DNA of 55,910 nucleotides from a virus. Made by a program: the position numbers and the translations under genes. The notes beneath the pieces were generated by a model. That model did no database searches, was not told the origin of the DNA, and saw only the letters and a program-made list of their open reading frames with translations. Each line of letters starts with the position of its first letter. The stretch's first letter is position 1. Location: the IMG/VR virus record IMGVR_UViG_3300044954_000249, positions 1 to 55,910 of that record, one strand, 5' to 3'. Shown here one piece after another: positions 31,084 through 39,511 of this stretch.

Positions 31084-32166
31084 TCCCATAGCGTTGCTTA
31101 TTCAGCTTTGGCGGCCGCTACAATTTATCTTAAATTTAAACATCCTCAAAATTTCTTTTTATCTTTATTGAAAATGACGAGGCATGAGCCTGATCCGACC
31201 TCCGAAATATCTAAAATCCATAAAGAGATGGATTTGTTCTCTATTAAGTTGCTGCCTCCCCATTTGACTAAATCGAAAATAGATTTCTCCGCAGAGAATG
31301 AGAATATAAGATTTGGTCTCTTATCAATTAAGGGAATTTCAGAAAAGTCTATAGAAAAGATTAACAACTTCAGGAATGACTTCTCTAACAAATTTGAAAT
31401 ATTTAAAGCGGCAGAAGAAGCTGGTTTAAATATTGGCATTCTCTGTGCTCTAATTCAAGCTGGTACGCTAGAAGGATTTAAGCAGACTAGAAGCAGGGTT
31501 GTGCTAGAGGCTCAATTATGGCATGTCCTTTCTGAAAGAGAAAGAAAGCACGCAATGATGTTCGCCGAGCAAAAGGATTTCGATTTAGTTGAGATAATTA
31601 AATTCTTAAGGACCTTCAAGGACGAGAAGGGCAAGCCTATAATTAGAGACTCTCGTTATGAAACTATAAAGAAAAATTATCAGCCGTATCTTGAAATTTA
31701 CAATAAGAATAAAAGCTCAGAGAATTTCGCAAACTGGTATTACGAAAAAATGTTACTCGGATATACTTATAATAAAACATTAAAAGATATCTTTTCTGAG
31801 AAACGACCAGACTTATTATCTGTAAGAGAGATAAATCAACGCGCAAAAGGTGAAGAGGTAGTGTTCGTCGGGAGAGTCGAAGATTGCTATGAGGGCACGT
31901 CCAAAGAAAAGAAAACTAAATATTATAAGACTATCGCTTCTGATGAGACCGGCTCTATCAAGGTGATGATCTTCGGAGACAGAAAAGAAGAATGCAGCAA
32001 AATGAATAATGGCCTCCCAGAAGAAGGGAATATTGTGATAGTTAGAGGACGCAAGATGGATGAGGTAGTTTTTGCCGATATTATTGGAATTCAAGACAAT
32101 AAAGTCTATACAAAGTTGTCTGAAATTAAAAGAACCATAGAAAAAGAGAAAAATTTACAAAAATAA
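30970..32166 (+). CDS. dnaE: DNA polymerase III alpha C-terminal half (fingers, OB fold) with C-half of split intein
   Basis: 398 aa. Residues 1-38 are C-intein; the C-extein starts SHSVAYSALAAATIYLKFKHP, the conserved fingers motif of DnaE. The centre includes FGLLSIKGISEKSIEKI (helix-hairpin-helix), and EVVFVGRVEDCYEGTSKEKK...IKVMIFGDR is the C-terminal OB fold (ssDNA binding), with a tail NLQK. No beta-clamp motif is clear. Only 27 bases separate it from the N half; no promoter between them is visible, so translation coupling or re-initiation is assumed. Confidence 0.92.
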   Translation: MQTLKIKSITPIGIKPTLDLEVNHPDHNFYAEGIVTSNSHSVAYSALAAATIYLKFKHPQNFFLSLLKMTRHEPDPTSEISKIHKEMDLFSIKLLPPHLTKSKIDFSAENENIRFGLLSIKGISEKSIEKINNFRNDFSNKFEIFKAAEEAGLNIGILCALIQAGTLEGFKQTRSRVVLEAQLWHVLSERERKHAMMFAEQKDFDLVEIIKFLRTFKDEKGKPIIRDSRYETIKKNYQPYLEIYNKNKSSENFANWYYEKMLLGYTYNKTLKDIFSEKRPDLLSVREINQRAKGEEVVFVGRVEDCYEGTSKEKKTKYYKTIASDETGSIKVMIFGDRKEECSKMNNGLPEEGNIVIVRGRKMDEVVFADIIGIQDNKVYTKLSEIKRTIEKEKNLQK

Positions 32167-32167
32167 A

Positions 32168-32195
32168 TTGACTTTTCCCCCAAAAAGAGCATCAT
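32168..32195 (+). promoter_or_regulatory. Sigma70-type promoter, leaderless (P9)
   Basis: TTGACT (32168-32173) and a weak -10 (CATCAT, 32190-32195; 16-bp spacer), ATG at 32202 at the predicted start point. Weakest of the set. Confidence 0.5.
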
Positions 32196-32201
32196 TTAAA
32201 C

Positions 32202-32765
32202 ATGATACAATTTTATAAACCCAATCCCAAAGTCACAGGAAGCGCTTGTTCGTTCTGGAAGAACAGAGACGGGTCGATAATGACCTCTTTTATTAAGCAG
32301 GACTCTTGGAATGACGCTAAGAAGACTGGCAGTTTTTCTAAAAACAAGGATAACCCAAGAGCTAGAGTTATCGTTAAGTTAAACAGAATTGAAGTCGCCG
32401 GTCTTATCGACTCAATTGAATCTAACCGCGATTTCTCAGTCTACCATACCAGCGAGAAGCAAACGCTTCAAATTAAGTTCTGCGCCTATCTAGACAAGTC
32501 GACTAATTCCCAAAAAGGCTTTTCTTTCTCTGTTAATAAGCAGGATAAGGAAGATTCTACTAATAAGCTCGGATTCATAATTGGATTCACCTTTCCAGAG
32601 GCTAGACTCTTAAAAAATGATTTAACCCTCATGCTCAATGAAACGTATAATCTAAGAGCTGAGAAACCAGAGGAGAAGGAGCCAGAAACTACCCAGCAAG
32701 AGATAGCTAAGGCTAAAGCTCCTCCCCAGCCAGCCGCCAAAAACGAAGAAGACGATGTCTGGTAA
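32202..32765 (+). CDS. Candidate single-stranded DNA-binding protein
   Basis: 187 aa. Beta-rich N-terminal 135 residues with aromatic and basic residues (FYKPNPK..GSACSFWKNRDGSIMTSFIKQ), then a disordered Glu/Pro/Ala linker and an acidic tail ending EEDDVW. An OB-like body plus acidic tail with a terminal aromatic is the organisation of SSB proteins (bacterial SSB ends DDDIPF; T7 gp2.5 ends in acidic-Phe). Position after the polymerase and before the next unit fits. Direct family evidence is lacking, so this is an inference from layout. Confidence 0.55.
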   Translation: MIQFYKPNPKVTGSACSFWKNRDGSIMTSFIKQDSWNDAKKTGSFSKNKDNPRARVIVKLNRIEVAGLIDSIESNRDFSVYHTSEKQTLQIKFCAYLDKSTNSQKGFSFSVNKQDKEDSTNKLGFIIGFTFPEARLLKNDLTLMLNETYNLRAEKPEEKEPETTQQEIAKAKAPPQPAAKNEEDDVW

Positions 32766-32768
32766 GTG

Positions 32769-34685
32769 ATGAAAAAAAAGAAAATCCTTTTCCAAAGCGA
32801 TTTTGCATTGGCAAAAACTGGGTTTGGTCGTCACGCAAGAACCCTGCTTTCATATTTATACAGGACTGGTAAATATGACTTAGTGCAGTATTCCTGCGGG
32901 ATGAACTATTCAAACTCGCTTTTTTCCAAAACCCCTTGGAAAACAATAGGCTCTTTGCCCGATAACCAGCAAGAGCTACAGGAATTAAATAAAGATCCTC
33001 ATAACGCAAGATTAGCGTCTTACGGGGCCTATTATATAGATAAGGTCATTAAGGAGGAAAAGCCAGACATCTATATTGCAGTCCAAGATATATGGGGCAT
33101 AGATTTTGCCATAAATAAGCCTTGGTTTAATAAAATAAATTCTATTCTTTGGACTACGCTAGATTCCTTACCTATATTGCCTTCGGCAGTAGATGCAGCT
33201 AAAAAATGCCCCCATTTTTGGATTTGGAGTAGCTTTGCAACAAAAGCAATGCACGAAATGGGTATTACTAACGTGAAAACAGTTCACGGCGCAGTAGATG
33301 ACTCCAGCTTCTTTAAATTGCCCCAAGATCATCGCAATAAATTAAGATTAAATTTTGGGATTTTACCAGAAGACTTTGTCATTGGATTTGTTTTTAGAAA
33401 TCAACTTAGAAAAAGTGTTCCAAATCTTTTAGAGGGGTATAAAATTTGGAAGCAAAAAGGTGGAAACGGCAAAAAGTCAAAATTATTACTCCATACTCAC
33501 TTTGGGGAGGGTTGGAATATCCATAAATTAGCTGATGAATATAGCATTGATAAAAACGATATTCTAACTACGTATCTTTGTAAAAATTGCAGGAACTACG
33601 AGGTTAAGCCTTTTGCTGGATCAGATTTAACTTGTAAATTTTGCAACTCAGAGAAAGCTCAGGGAACGACCAACGTATCCTTCGGAGTGACGGAAGACCA
33701 ACTCAATGAAGTTTATAATTTAATGGATGTATATGTCCACCCATTTACAAGTGGCGGACAAGAAATACCTATCCAAGAAGCTAAGTTTGTTGAGTTAATA
33801 ACTTTAGTAACTAATTATAGTTGTGGGGAAGAAATGTGCAAAGAGGGTGCAGCTTCTCTACCATTAGCTTGGACCGAATATAGAGAACACCAAACCGAGT
33901 TCAGAAAAGCCTCTACATCTCCAGAATCTATTGCCGAACAGTTAGATAAAGTATATAAAATGCCCGCGTCGGAGAGAGAGGAGATGGGGCGTATGGCAAG
34001 AAAATGGGTTATAGAAAATTACTCTATAAACAATGTGGGTAGATCTATCGAATCCATGCTCGACGCTCTTCCTGATATCGATTATTCTTTTAATATCTCT
34101 GCTCAAGAAAAAGATCCGTATTGTCAAATAGAAAATACAAAAGACGATAAGGAATGGGTTCTTTCTCTATACAAGAATATCCTGAAAATGGATATGCAAG
34201 AAAATGATGATGGGCTTAAATACTGGTTGGGAGAAATATCTAAGGGCGCTAAGAGGGAAGATATAGAGAGGTATTTCCGTAATGAAGCCCTTAAAGAAAA
34301 TCAAAAAAACAAAAAAATTGATTTCTCCGAACTCCTCGATAAAGATGATCAAAAGAGATTGCTAGTTATATTGCCCGAAAGTATTGGGGATATTTTCTTG
34401 GCGACCTCTTTATTCGAGTCGATAAGAGATAGATATCCAAGGCCAGAGTGGAAATTCTATTTCAGTTGTAAGCAAGAATACTTTGAGATACTTGAAGGGA
34501 ATCCTCACATAGATAAGCTTTTAAATTATGTTCCCCAAATGGATAATCTGGTTTGGCTCGAGGGTATTGGTGATAATAAAGGATATTTTGACGTAGTATA
34601 CCCCATACATTTTCCCACGCAAAGACTCTTATCTTACCTTCATAATGGAATTGATAAAATAGATTTAGAATTAAAATGCACCTAA
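32769..34685 (+). CDS. GT4 glycosyltransferase fused to DUF4214 and the N-half of a GT9 domain
   Basis: 638 aa from ATG 32769 (a GTG at 32766 is possible). Residues about 1-440: GT4 (KTGFGRHARTLL start; VYVHPFTSGGQEIPIQEAKF donor motif; a Cys cluster CKNCRNYE...CKFC, likely a zinc site). Residues about 455-510: DUF4214-like repeat (YKNILKMDMQENDDGLKYWLGEI..GAKREDIERYF). Residues about 525-638: GT9 N-terminal Rossmann half (ILPESIGDIFLATSLFESIRDRYP). The frame stops inside the GT9 fold and the rest continues in the overlapping 34676 gene. Confidence 0.82.
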   Translation: MKKKKILFQSDFALAKTGFGRHARTLLSYLYRTGKYDLVQYSCGMNYSNSLFSKTPWKTIGSLPDNQQELQELNKDPHNARLASYGAYYIDKVIKEEKPDIYIAVQDIWGIDFAINKPWFNKINSILWTTLDSLPILPSAVDAAKKCPHFWIWSSFATKAMHEMGITNVKTVHGAVDDSSFFKLPQDHRNKLRLNFGILPEDFVIGFVFRNQLRKSVPNLLEGYKIWKQKGGNGKKSKLLLHTHFGEGWNIHKLADEYSIDKNDILTTYLCKNCRNYEVKPFAGSDLTCKFCNSEKAQGTTNVSFGVTEDQLNEVYNLMDVYVHPFTSGGQEIPIQEAKFVELITLVTNYSCGEEMCKEGAASLPLAWTEYREHQTEFRKASTSPESIAEQLDKVYKMPASEREEMGRMARKWVIENYSINNVGRSIESMLDALPDIDYSFNISAQEKDPYCQIENTKDDKEWVLSLYKNILKMDMQENDDGLKYWLGEISKGAKREDIERYFRNEALKENQKNKKIDFSELLDKDDQKRLLVILPESIGDIFLATSLFESIRDRYPRPEWKFYFSCKQEYFEILEGNPHIDKLLNYVPQMDNLVWLEGIGDNKGYFDVVYPIHFPTQRLLSYLHNGIDKIDLELKCT

Positions 34686-35857
34686 TAGAAACATATGCCC
34701 TTTCTTCCGGTTCTAAGATAGGAAAACCTTATATCTACGAGAAGTTTTTTCCTCTTTCTGTCGATAAATATATAACGATTCATCCAGTCAGCAAATATGA
34801 TTCGAAAAGCTATAGCTATTGGCAAGAGGTCATTGGCCTTTTGAAACCCTCTCTCTCTAAGAGGAATATTAATATTATTCAAATAGGCACCAAAGAAGAC
34901 AGAAAACTTAAAGGCTGCATTAATTTAAATGGACTTACTAATATAAATCAAATAGCATATATTTTAAGCAAAGCGGAGCTCCATTTAGGAGTAGATAGTT
35001 TCCCTACCCATGTAGCTTCGAGCTATAATAAAAAAATTGTCTGTCTATATTCTAATAATTACATAAACGTAGTCAGACCGTATTGGGGGAACTCCTCAAA
35101 CCATGTGTTGTTACAAGAATTAGCCGGTAAAAAGCCGTCTTTTTCAGCGAGCGAATCCCCTAAATCAATTGATAATATAAAACCCGAAGATATTGCGGGC
35201 AGCGTATTCTCTCTTTTGGGAATTGAGGACGGAGCCAAATACAAAACCGCCATAAGAGGAACGAGTTATTTTCACCGCAGGGTTGAATCTGTTCCTGATG
35301 GGGTAATTAATAATCTCGCTGATATTGGTCTTGATACAATCATCATGAGAATGGATTTACTTTTTAATGAAGAAATTCTAGCCCAGCAGTTGTCCGTTTC
35401 TAATTGCTGTATTATTACAAAATTACCAATTAATATTGACCTATTGAAACATTTCGCCCCGAAAATAAAGCAGTTCATTTATATTCTAGATGAAAATCAT
35501 AATCCGGCCTTTGTTCAAGAGCTTCAAAATCTAGGGATCTCATATCATCTTCAATCCGAAATGACAGAAGACGAGCTCAATTCTATCAAACTTTATTATC
35601 TGGATTCAGGAATAATTGAAAGAAAGTTAAAAATAGACCCAAAATTAGTAAATTCTATTAAGAGTGAGGGATTGGATAAATTATTCTACAGATCAAATAA
35701 ATTTTTAATATCTAAGGGAAGCATCTATCAAAGCATTTCTGCCTATGAAAAAGGCATTCCGTGTCATAATTTTGATCCAGAATTCTCTCCAGTCATAGAC
35801 AGCGACTCCTTTTGGAATGAGTTGGATTTCTTTTTCATAATGAAAAAGCTTGACTAA
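34676..35857 (+). CDS. C-half of GT9 glycosyltransferase plus extra domain
   Basis: 393 aa beginning inside the previous gene (10-base overlap, ATG 34676). Starts with the second GT9 Rossmann half: DKYITIHPVSKYDSKSYSY...LLKPSL and NIIQIGTKEDRKL, then SKAELHLGVDSFPTHVASSYNKKIVCLYS (D-S-x-x-x-H-x-A donor site). The last 200 residues (from about GTSYFHRRVESVPDGV) are an additional unrecognised domain. Without the upstream half it lacks an acceptor domain, so it is either a split two-chain enzyme or a frame-interrupted single gene. Confidence 0.78.
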   Translation: MHLIETYALSSGSKIGKPYIYEKFFPLSVDKYITIHPVSKYDSKSYSYWQEVIGLLKPSLSKRNINIIQIGTKEDRKLKGCINLNGLTNINQIAYILSKAELHLGVDSFPTHVASSYNKKIVCLYSNNYINVVRPYWGNSSNHVLLQELAGKKPSFSASESPKSIDNIKPEDIAGSVFSLLGIEDGAKYKTAIRGTSYFHRRVESVPDGVINNLADIGLDTIIMRMDLLFNEEILAQQLSVSNCCIITKLPINIDLLKHFAPKIKQFIYILDENHNPAFVQELQNLGISYHLQSEMTEDELNSIKLYYLDSGIIERKLKIDPKLVNSIKSEGLDKLFYRSNKFLISKGSIYQSISAYEKGIPCHNFDPEFSPVIDSDSFWNELDFFFIMKKLD

Positions 35858-35878
35858 AAAAGGTAATTGTAGTAAAGT
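35850..35878 (+). promoter_or_regulatory. Sigma70-type promoter, leaderless (P10)
   Basis: TTGACT (35850-35855, in the last codons of the upstream gene), 17-bp spacer, TAAAGT (35873-35878), ATG at 35884. Confidence 0.7.
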
Positions 35879-35883
35879 TAGGT

Positions 35884-36591
35884 ATGTCGAATATTAAGCC
35901 GCCAAAGATTGTCTCCAGAAATGAATATGGTCTAATTGATGAACTAGATTATGTCTTCAATGAAGACGGATTCATTGACTGGCGCAAAATGATAAAGCAG
36001 AAGTTCTTAGTCCCGAATAGAGATAAGACGGGCGAATCCGACGTTACCAAGTTAAAGGACTCCGACCTTCTAATCCTTATTAGCGGCATCAAGGAGCTCG
36101 CCCAAATTAGAGGCTTTACTGAGGTTAATTATAATTTAGTTAGTCCTTCCCCAGACTATGTCGCTGCTATTTGCCAAATAAAATGGATCCCAAATTATGA
36201 AACAGAAAATAAGGAAGTAGTATTTTCTGGTATAGGCGACGCAAATCTGTCAAATACAGATAACTTTGCTCGGAATTTCTTGGCTGCAATAGCTGAGAAT
36301 AGAGCCTTTGTCCGCTGCGTAAGAAACTTCTTAAAAATTAATATTGTTGGCAAGGAAGAAATGGGACCAAATGATAAAAACATTAGACAAGCCGCCGTTG
36401 CATCGGATAATTTTGCAGACCCAAGAAATTTCCTGCAAATTCTGATGAATGAAAAGAAGATCTCCTTTGAAGAACTGAAAAAGAAACTGACAAAGGAAGG
36501 GGTCGAGGGGGCAAATGAATTTGTCTCCATTGTTGATGTTCCTATCATTAAAGTCTTGGAGCTTATAGAGAGAATTAAAAAGATTAAATAA
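35884..36591 (+). CDS. Phage protein of unknown function, 235 aa, possibly recombination-related
   Basis: The middle holds VFSGIGDANLSNTDNFARNFLAAIAENRAFVRCVRNFLKINIVGKEE, a pattern I remember from uncharacterised marine-phage proteins that superficially recall single-strand annealing (Rad52-like) proteins (S-N-T...A..E.RA..R). The last 60 residues are basic and helical. It is preceded by its own early-type promoter and followed by a small gene. I give no firm function. Confidence 0.7.
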   Translation: MSNIKPPKIVSRNEYGLIDELDYVFNEDGFIDWRKMIKQKFLVPNRDKTGESDVTKLKDSDLLILISGIKELAQIRGFTEVNYNLVSPSPDYVAAICQIKWIPNYETENKEVVFSGIGDANLSNTDNFARNFLAAIAENRAFVRCVRNFLKINIVGKEEMGPNDKNIRQAAVASDNFADPRNFLQILMNEKKISFEELKKKLTKEGVEGANEFVSIVDVPIIKVLELIERIKKIK

Positions 36592-36592
36592 T

Positions 36593-36928
36593 ATGAATAT
36601 TCATAAAATTTTAGAATTAAACTATCAAAATCAACAATGGGCCGTTGGAGAAGATTATGATAGTTTGACGTGGGATGAGGGAAACTCTATTCTAAAGCCC
36701 TCCAGAGAGGAGTTGGAGACCATATGGAATTCATTAGAGTTTAAATCAAAAATGCAAAACGATGACGCAAATTTTCATCGTAAAATAGAGATCTTGAGTA
36801 AATGGCCTATTCATAAGCAGTTTGAGGCCATAACCGAATTTCACATGAATAGAACTGAAAAAATGAATGAGCTTATCTCATTCATAAATGAGACTAAGCA
36901 GAAGTATCCTAAGACGCAAACTCTGTAA
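36593..36928 (+). CDS. Hypothetical protein, 111 aa
   Basis: Acidic, aromatic-rich N-terminal half (NYQNQQWAVGEDYDSLTWDEGNS), helical C-terminal half (WPIHKQFEAITEFHMNRTEKMNELISFINETKQKYP). One base after the preceding stop, so co-transcribed. Its last 20 bases overlap the 3' end of the minus-strand tail gene, a convergent overlap. Function unknown. Confidence 0.65.
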   Translation: MNIHKILELNYQNQQWAVGEDYDSLTWDEGNSILKPSREELETIWNSLEFKSKMQNDDANFHRKIEILSKWPIHKQFEAITEFHMNRTEKMNELISFINETKQKYPKTQTL

Positions 36929-37682
36929 TATTTATATTAGAAGCGGCCCCCGCACCATATATAGTTGAATATGTTACGCTTCTATTTAAGTGTATGTTGG
37001 CTATATAGTCTGGCGTTCTTCCTAATCTGACCCTCCACGTTTGTGGGGCTACTGCCGCGCCAGACGTAATATAGCTGAATTTGAAAACGGTCCCGACACT
37101 TGAATCATATAAGAGTTGGTTCCAAACTCTTCTAGGGGTAGTTTCTGCGTCCTTGTAGAGAGCGACTACCGCGCCCGCAAAAGAAGAAGAATAAAGATTT
37201 AATTCGCACTCGATCTTAAGCGTGCTTTCTGCTCTTGACGGGGTGAATGTTATATTTTTAATCTCAAAACCCTGAGTATTATTAGTTCCAGTGGGCTGTA
37301 TTACTGAATTTAAAAATATTCTGTCTGTAAAAGACCTAGAGTGTAGTTTAACGCCTTCCGCCAGCCCGCCGCTCATTGGCATATAGAAGCAGCATTTAGA
37401 AGCAGAACCGGCTTCGTTTTCGACCATCACTTCATAAAATCCACGAGAAGGATGTAAATTTGGAATTATACCAGAAATAGCATAAGAAGAGGAAGCGGCG
37501 TCATAATAAGCCGAAAAACTTGTACTCGTTTTCTTTTCAAATGGATCAAGGAAATGTAGGCCCGTAGCATCCAATAAATTGGCGCCACTAATTAGTATAT
37601 ATTGACCCGCTGCGCCAGACTGGGGAGTAAAACCAGATAACGCCATCGGCCTTAGTATTTGTAATAAATTGCTCATGCCCAA
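36909..37682 (-). CDS. Structural protein with IPT/TIG-like domain, 257 aa
   Basis: Last gene of the minus-strand structural cascade; starts 10 bases before the stop of the 611-aa gene (overlap). The N-terminal part SGFTPQSGAAGQYILISGANLLDATGLHFLDP follows the IPT/TIG pattern (P..G..G..I.I.G..L......F), then GFYEVMVENEAGSA; the C-terminal half (GFEIKNITFTPSRAESTLKIECELNLYSS) is a different beta-rich domain, possibly a jelly-roll tip. Virion fibre or receptor-binding part by context. Confidence 0.75.
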   Translation of the reverse strand: MGMSNLLQILRPMALSGFTPQSGAAGQYILISGANLLDATGLHFLDPFEKKTSTSFSAYYDAASSSYAISGIIPNLHPSRGFYEVMVENEAGSASKCCFYMPMSGGLAEGVKLHSRSFTDRIFLNSVIQPTGTNNTQGFEIKNITFTPSRAESTLKIECELNLYSSSFAGAVVALYKDAETTPRRVWNQLLYDSSVGTVFKFSYITSGAAVAPQTWRVRLGRTPDYIANIHLNRSVTYSTIYGAGAASNINITEFAS

Positions 37683-39508
37683 GTATAATAAGGGATACCT
37701 AATAAGAAACTTCCGCTCTTACCAAGGTAATTGAATTTTTCTATATCCACTGTAATTGTATGGCTTTTTTCGTAAGAATTTAATTCTAATCCAGTTCTTG
37801 TAGTCTCTATTTTTAAATCTGAAGGGTAGGGATTTATTTCAGCAATTGGGATTTGGCTATCAAAATACCCGTCCGTAAATCTTATACCCGTTATGCCAAA
37901 GAAGTAATTTCCAGTAATAAATAGTGTTCCAGTGGGACCAGTTCTCTCCAAATTTAGCGCCCTCACAAATGGCCTTTTGCCACTTATCTCTACCTGCCTA
38001 GAGACTTCGTCTAATCTTTCCTTGCCGAACGGAAATGCTAAATTAAAATCATCTAATAAGGATATGTAATGTAAATGAGAGACCGGACTATCAATAGAGG
38101 AAATTTCGTTCTTAGAAACTAAGAACGCTTTACCGAGTCCAAAATAATTAGAGTTTATTATCCCGGTCATTTTCATGTTCCCGGTAGTCAAACTTTGCGG
38201 ATAGCTCGCTAAAAGCTCAGAAAAATCAAAACCAATATCTCCAAAATATTTTTGTTGTTTGTTTGGATCTTGCCCGCGAACAATTTGAATTGGTATATTC
38301 TCAGTATTTCTATTAGCGATTATATGATTTGCTTCTGTTGAGAAACCAGACACAAAAAGGGCTGGGAATGATTCTGCAATGTTTATTCCACTTAAACTAA
38401 ACAATGTACCGATTTGAAGGTTCTGATTTTCAAAACCGACGATAGAAGGAAGTGGCGTAAATGAACTTAACGAATGCGTTAAAGATATACCGCTAACATA
38501 AATGGCCCCTTTGACAATGTTTTTAGGAACAATGAGTTCTGCTTTATTATTATTAATAATATTAGTGGATATTGGGGATATGTAGTTTCTATCTCCAGTA
38601 TTAAACCCCTCAAAGAAAAAAGAGGCATGATTAAATCCATTTCCACTTATTGTAATTATATCTCCATATAAGCCATCTTGTGGTGAGATATTATTTATAT
38701 ATTCATTTAGTATAATTAAGTCTTGAGATGAGTAAGCAGTTTCAGCAATCAATGGATTGAAGAAGCCGCCAGTTGTTAAATCTTGCGCATATTGGACAGA
38801 AACTTTTTTGTTTGTAATAGACCCCGTGGGAATTTTTACATATACACCAGTAGTATTTACCGTAGTGAAGTCCATAACGGTAAGATTGTTTTCAATTCCA
38901 GAAAATGTCACTTGGCTAACATTATCTAAAGATGTACCAGAAATTAGTATAGTATCTCCATATTTTCCAGAGATGGGGGAAATTTTTAAAATGTTAAGAC
39001 TTGGCTTTTTAACGGTTAAAATCGGATAATCTCCACTTGAGATTGTCGATCCACCAGTCGCAGTTAATGAAATTTTATTAGATTTCGATTCATCTGGGAT
39101 AACAAAAGAAAGCAAATTCTCATTTGAAACACTATATTCTTTTACTTCTGTTCCTCCTATAAATATACTTTTAACTCTTACAAAATTTTCACCAGATAGG
39201 ATAATGGTATCTCTCCAAAAACCAGTTGAAGGGGTTATGGTTTTTATACTCGGTTCGCCTATAAAAACAAAATTAACATTATCTAATAGGCCAGAATCAG
39301 CCGTGTTATAATAATAAATAGTATTATTTTTAGGCAAAGAAGAGGGCACTTCAAATTTAAAAAGGCTGTTTCCAGAGAAAGAGCCCAATATCGGCCTTAC
39401 CCTCCCCGAGTCATTAATAGCATTGAAATAAATAGCTGACTCTGGGGTATTATACAAATTTGACCCAGTTATTGTTACTATGTCTCCCCTTGTTCCAGTA
39501 ATGTCCAT
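37673..39508 (-). CDS. IPT/TIG-repeat structural protein, 611 aa
   Basis: A string of IPT/TIG-like beta domains: the phrase GxxGDxxxIxGxxLxxxxxIxF appears repeatedly (GDIVTITGSNLYNTPESAIYF at the start, then GFWRDTIILSGENFVRVKSIFIGG, GKYGDTILISGTSLDNVSQVTFSG, GLYGDIITISGNGFNHASFFFEG), each about 85-90 residues apart. Ends with GITGIRFTD and a short C-terminal region. IPT/TIG folds build rod-like virion fibres. Lies 3 bases after the 298-aa gene. Confidence 0.82.
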   Translation of the reverse strand: MDITGTRGDIVTITGSNLYNTPESAIYFNAINDSGRVRPILGSFSGNSLFKFEVPSSLPKNNTIYYYNTADSGLLDNVNFVFIGEPSIKTITPSTGFWRDTIILSGENFVRVKSIFIGGTEVKEYSVSNENLLSFVIPDESKSNKISLTATGGSTISSGDYPILTVKKPSLNILKISPISGKYGDTILISGTSLDNVSQVTFSGIENNLTVMDFTTVNTTGVYVKIPTGSITNKKVSVQYAQDLTTGGFFNPLIAETAYSSQDLIILNEYINNISPQDGLYGDIITISGNGFNHASFFFEGFNTGDRNYISPISTNIINNNKAELIVPKNIVKGAIYVSGISLTHSLSSFTPLPSIVGFENQNLQIGTLFSLSGINIAESFPALFVSGFSTEANHIIANRNTENIPIQIVRGQDPNKQQKYFGDIGFDFSELLASYPQSLTTGNMKMTGIINSNYFGLGKAFLVSKNEISSIDSPVSHLHYISLLDDFNLAFPFGKERLDEVSRQVEISGKRPFVRALNLERTGPTGTLFITGNYFFGITGIRFTDGYFDSQIPIAEINPYPSDLKIETTRTGLELNSYEKSHTITVDIEKFNYLGKSGSFLLGIPYYTWA

Positions 39509-39511
39509 TTT

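Noticed and set aside
36560-36592. Separate promoter for the 36593 gene
   Set aside because: The A/T-rich string before the ATG has no -35 match; one-base gap suggests co-transcription.
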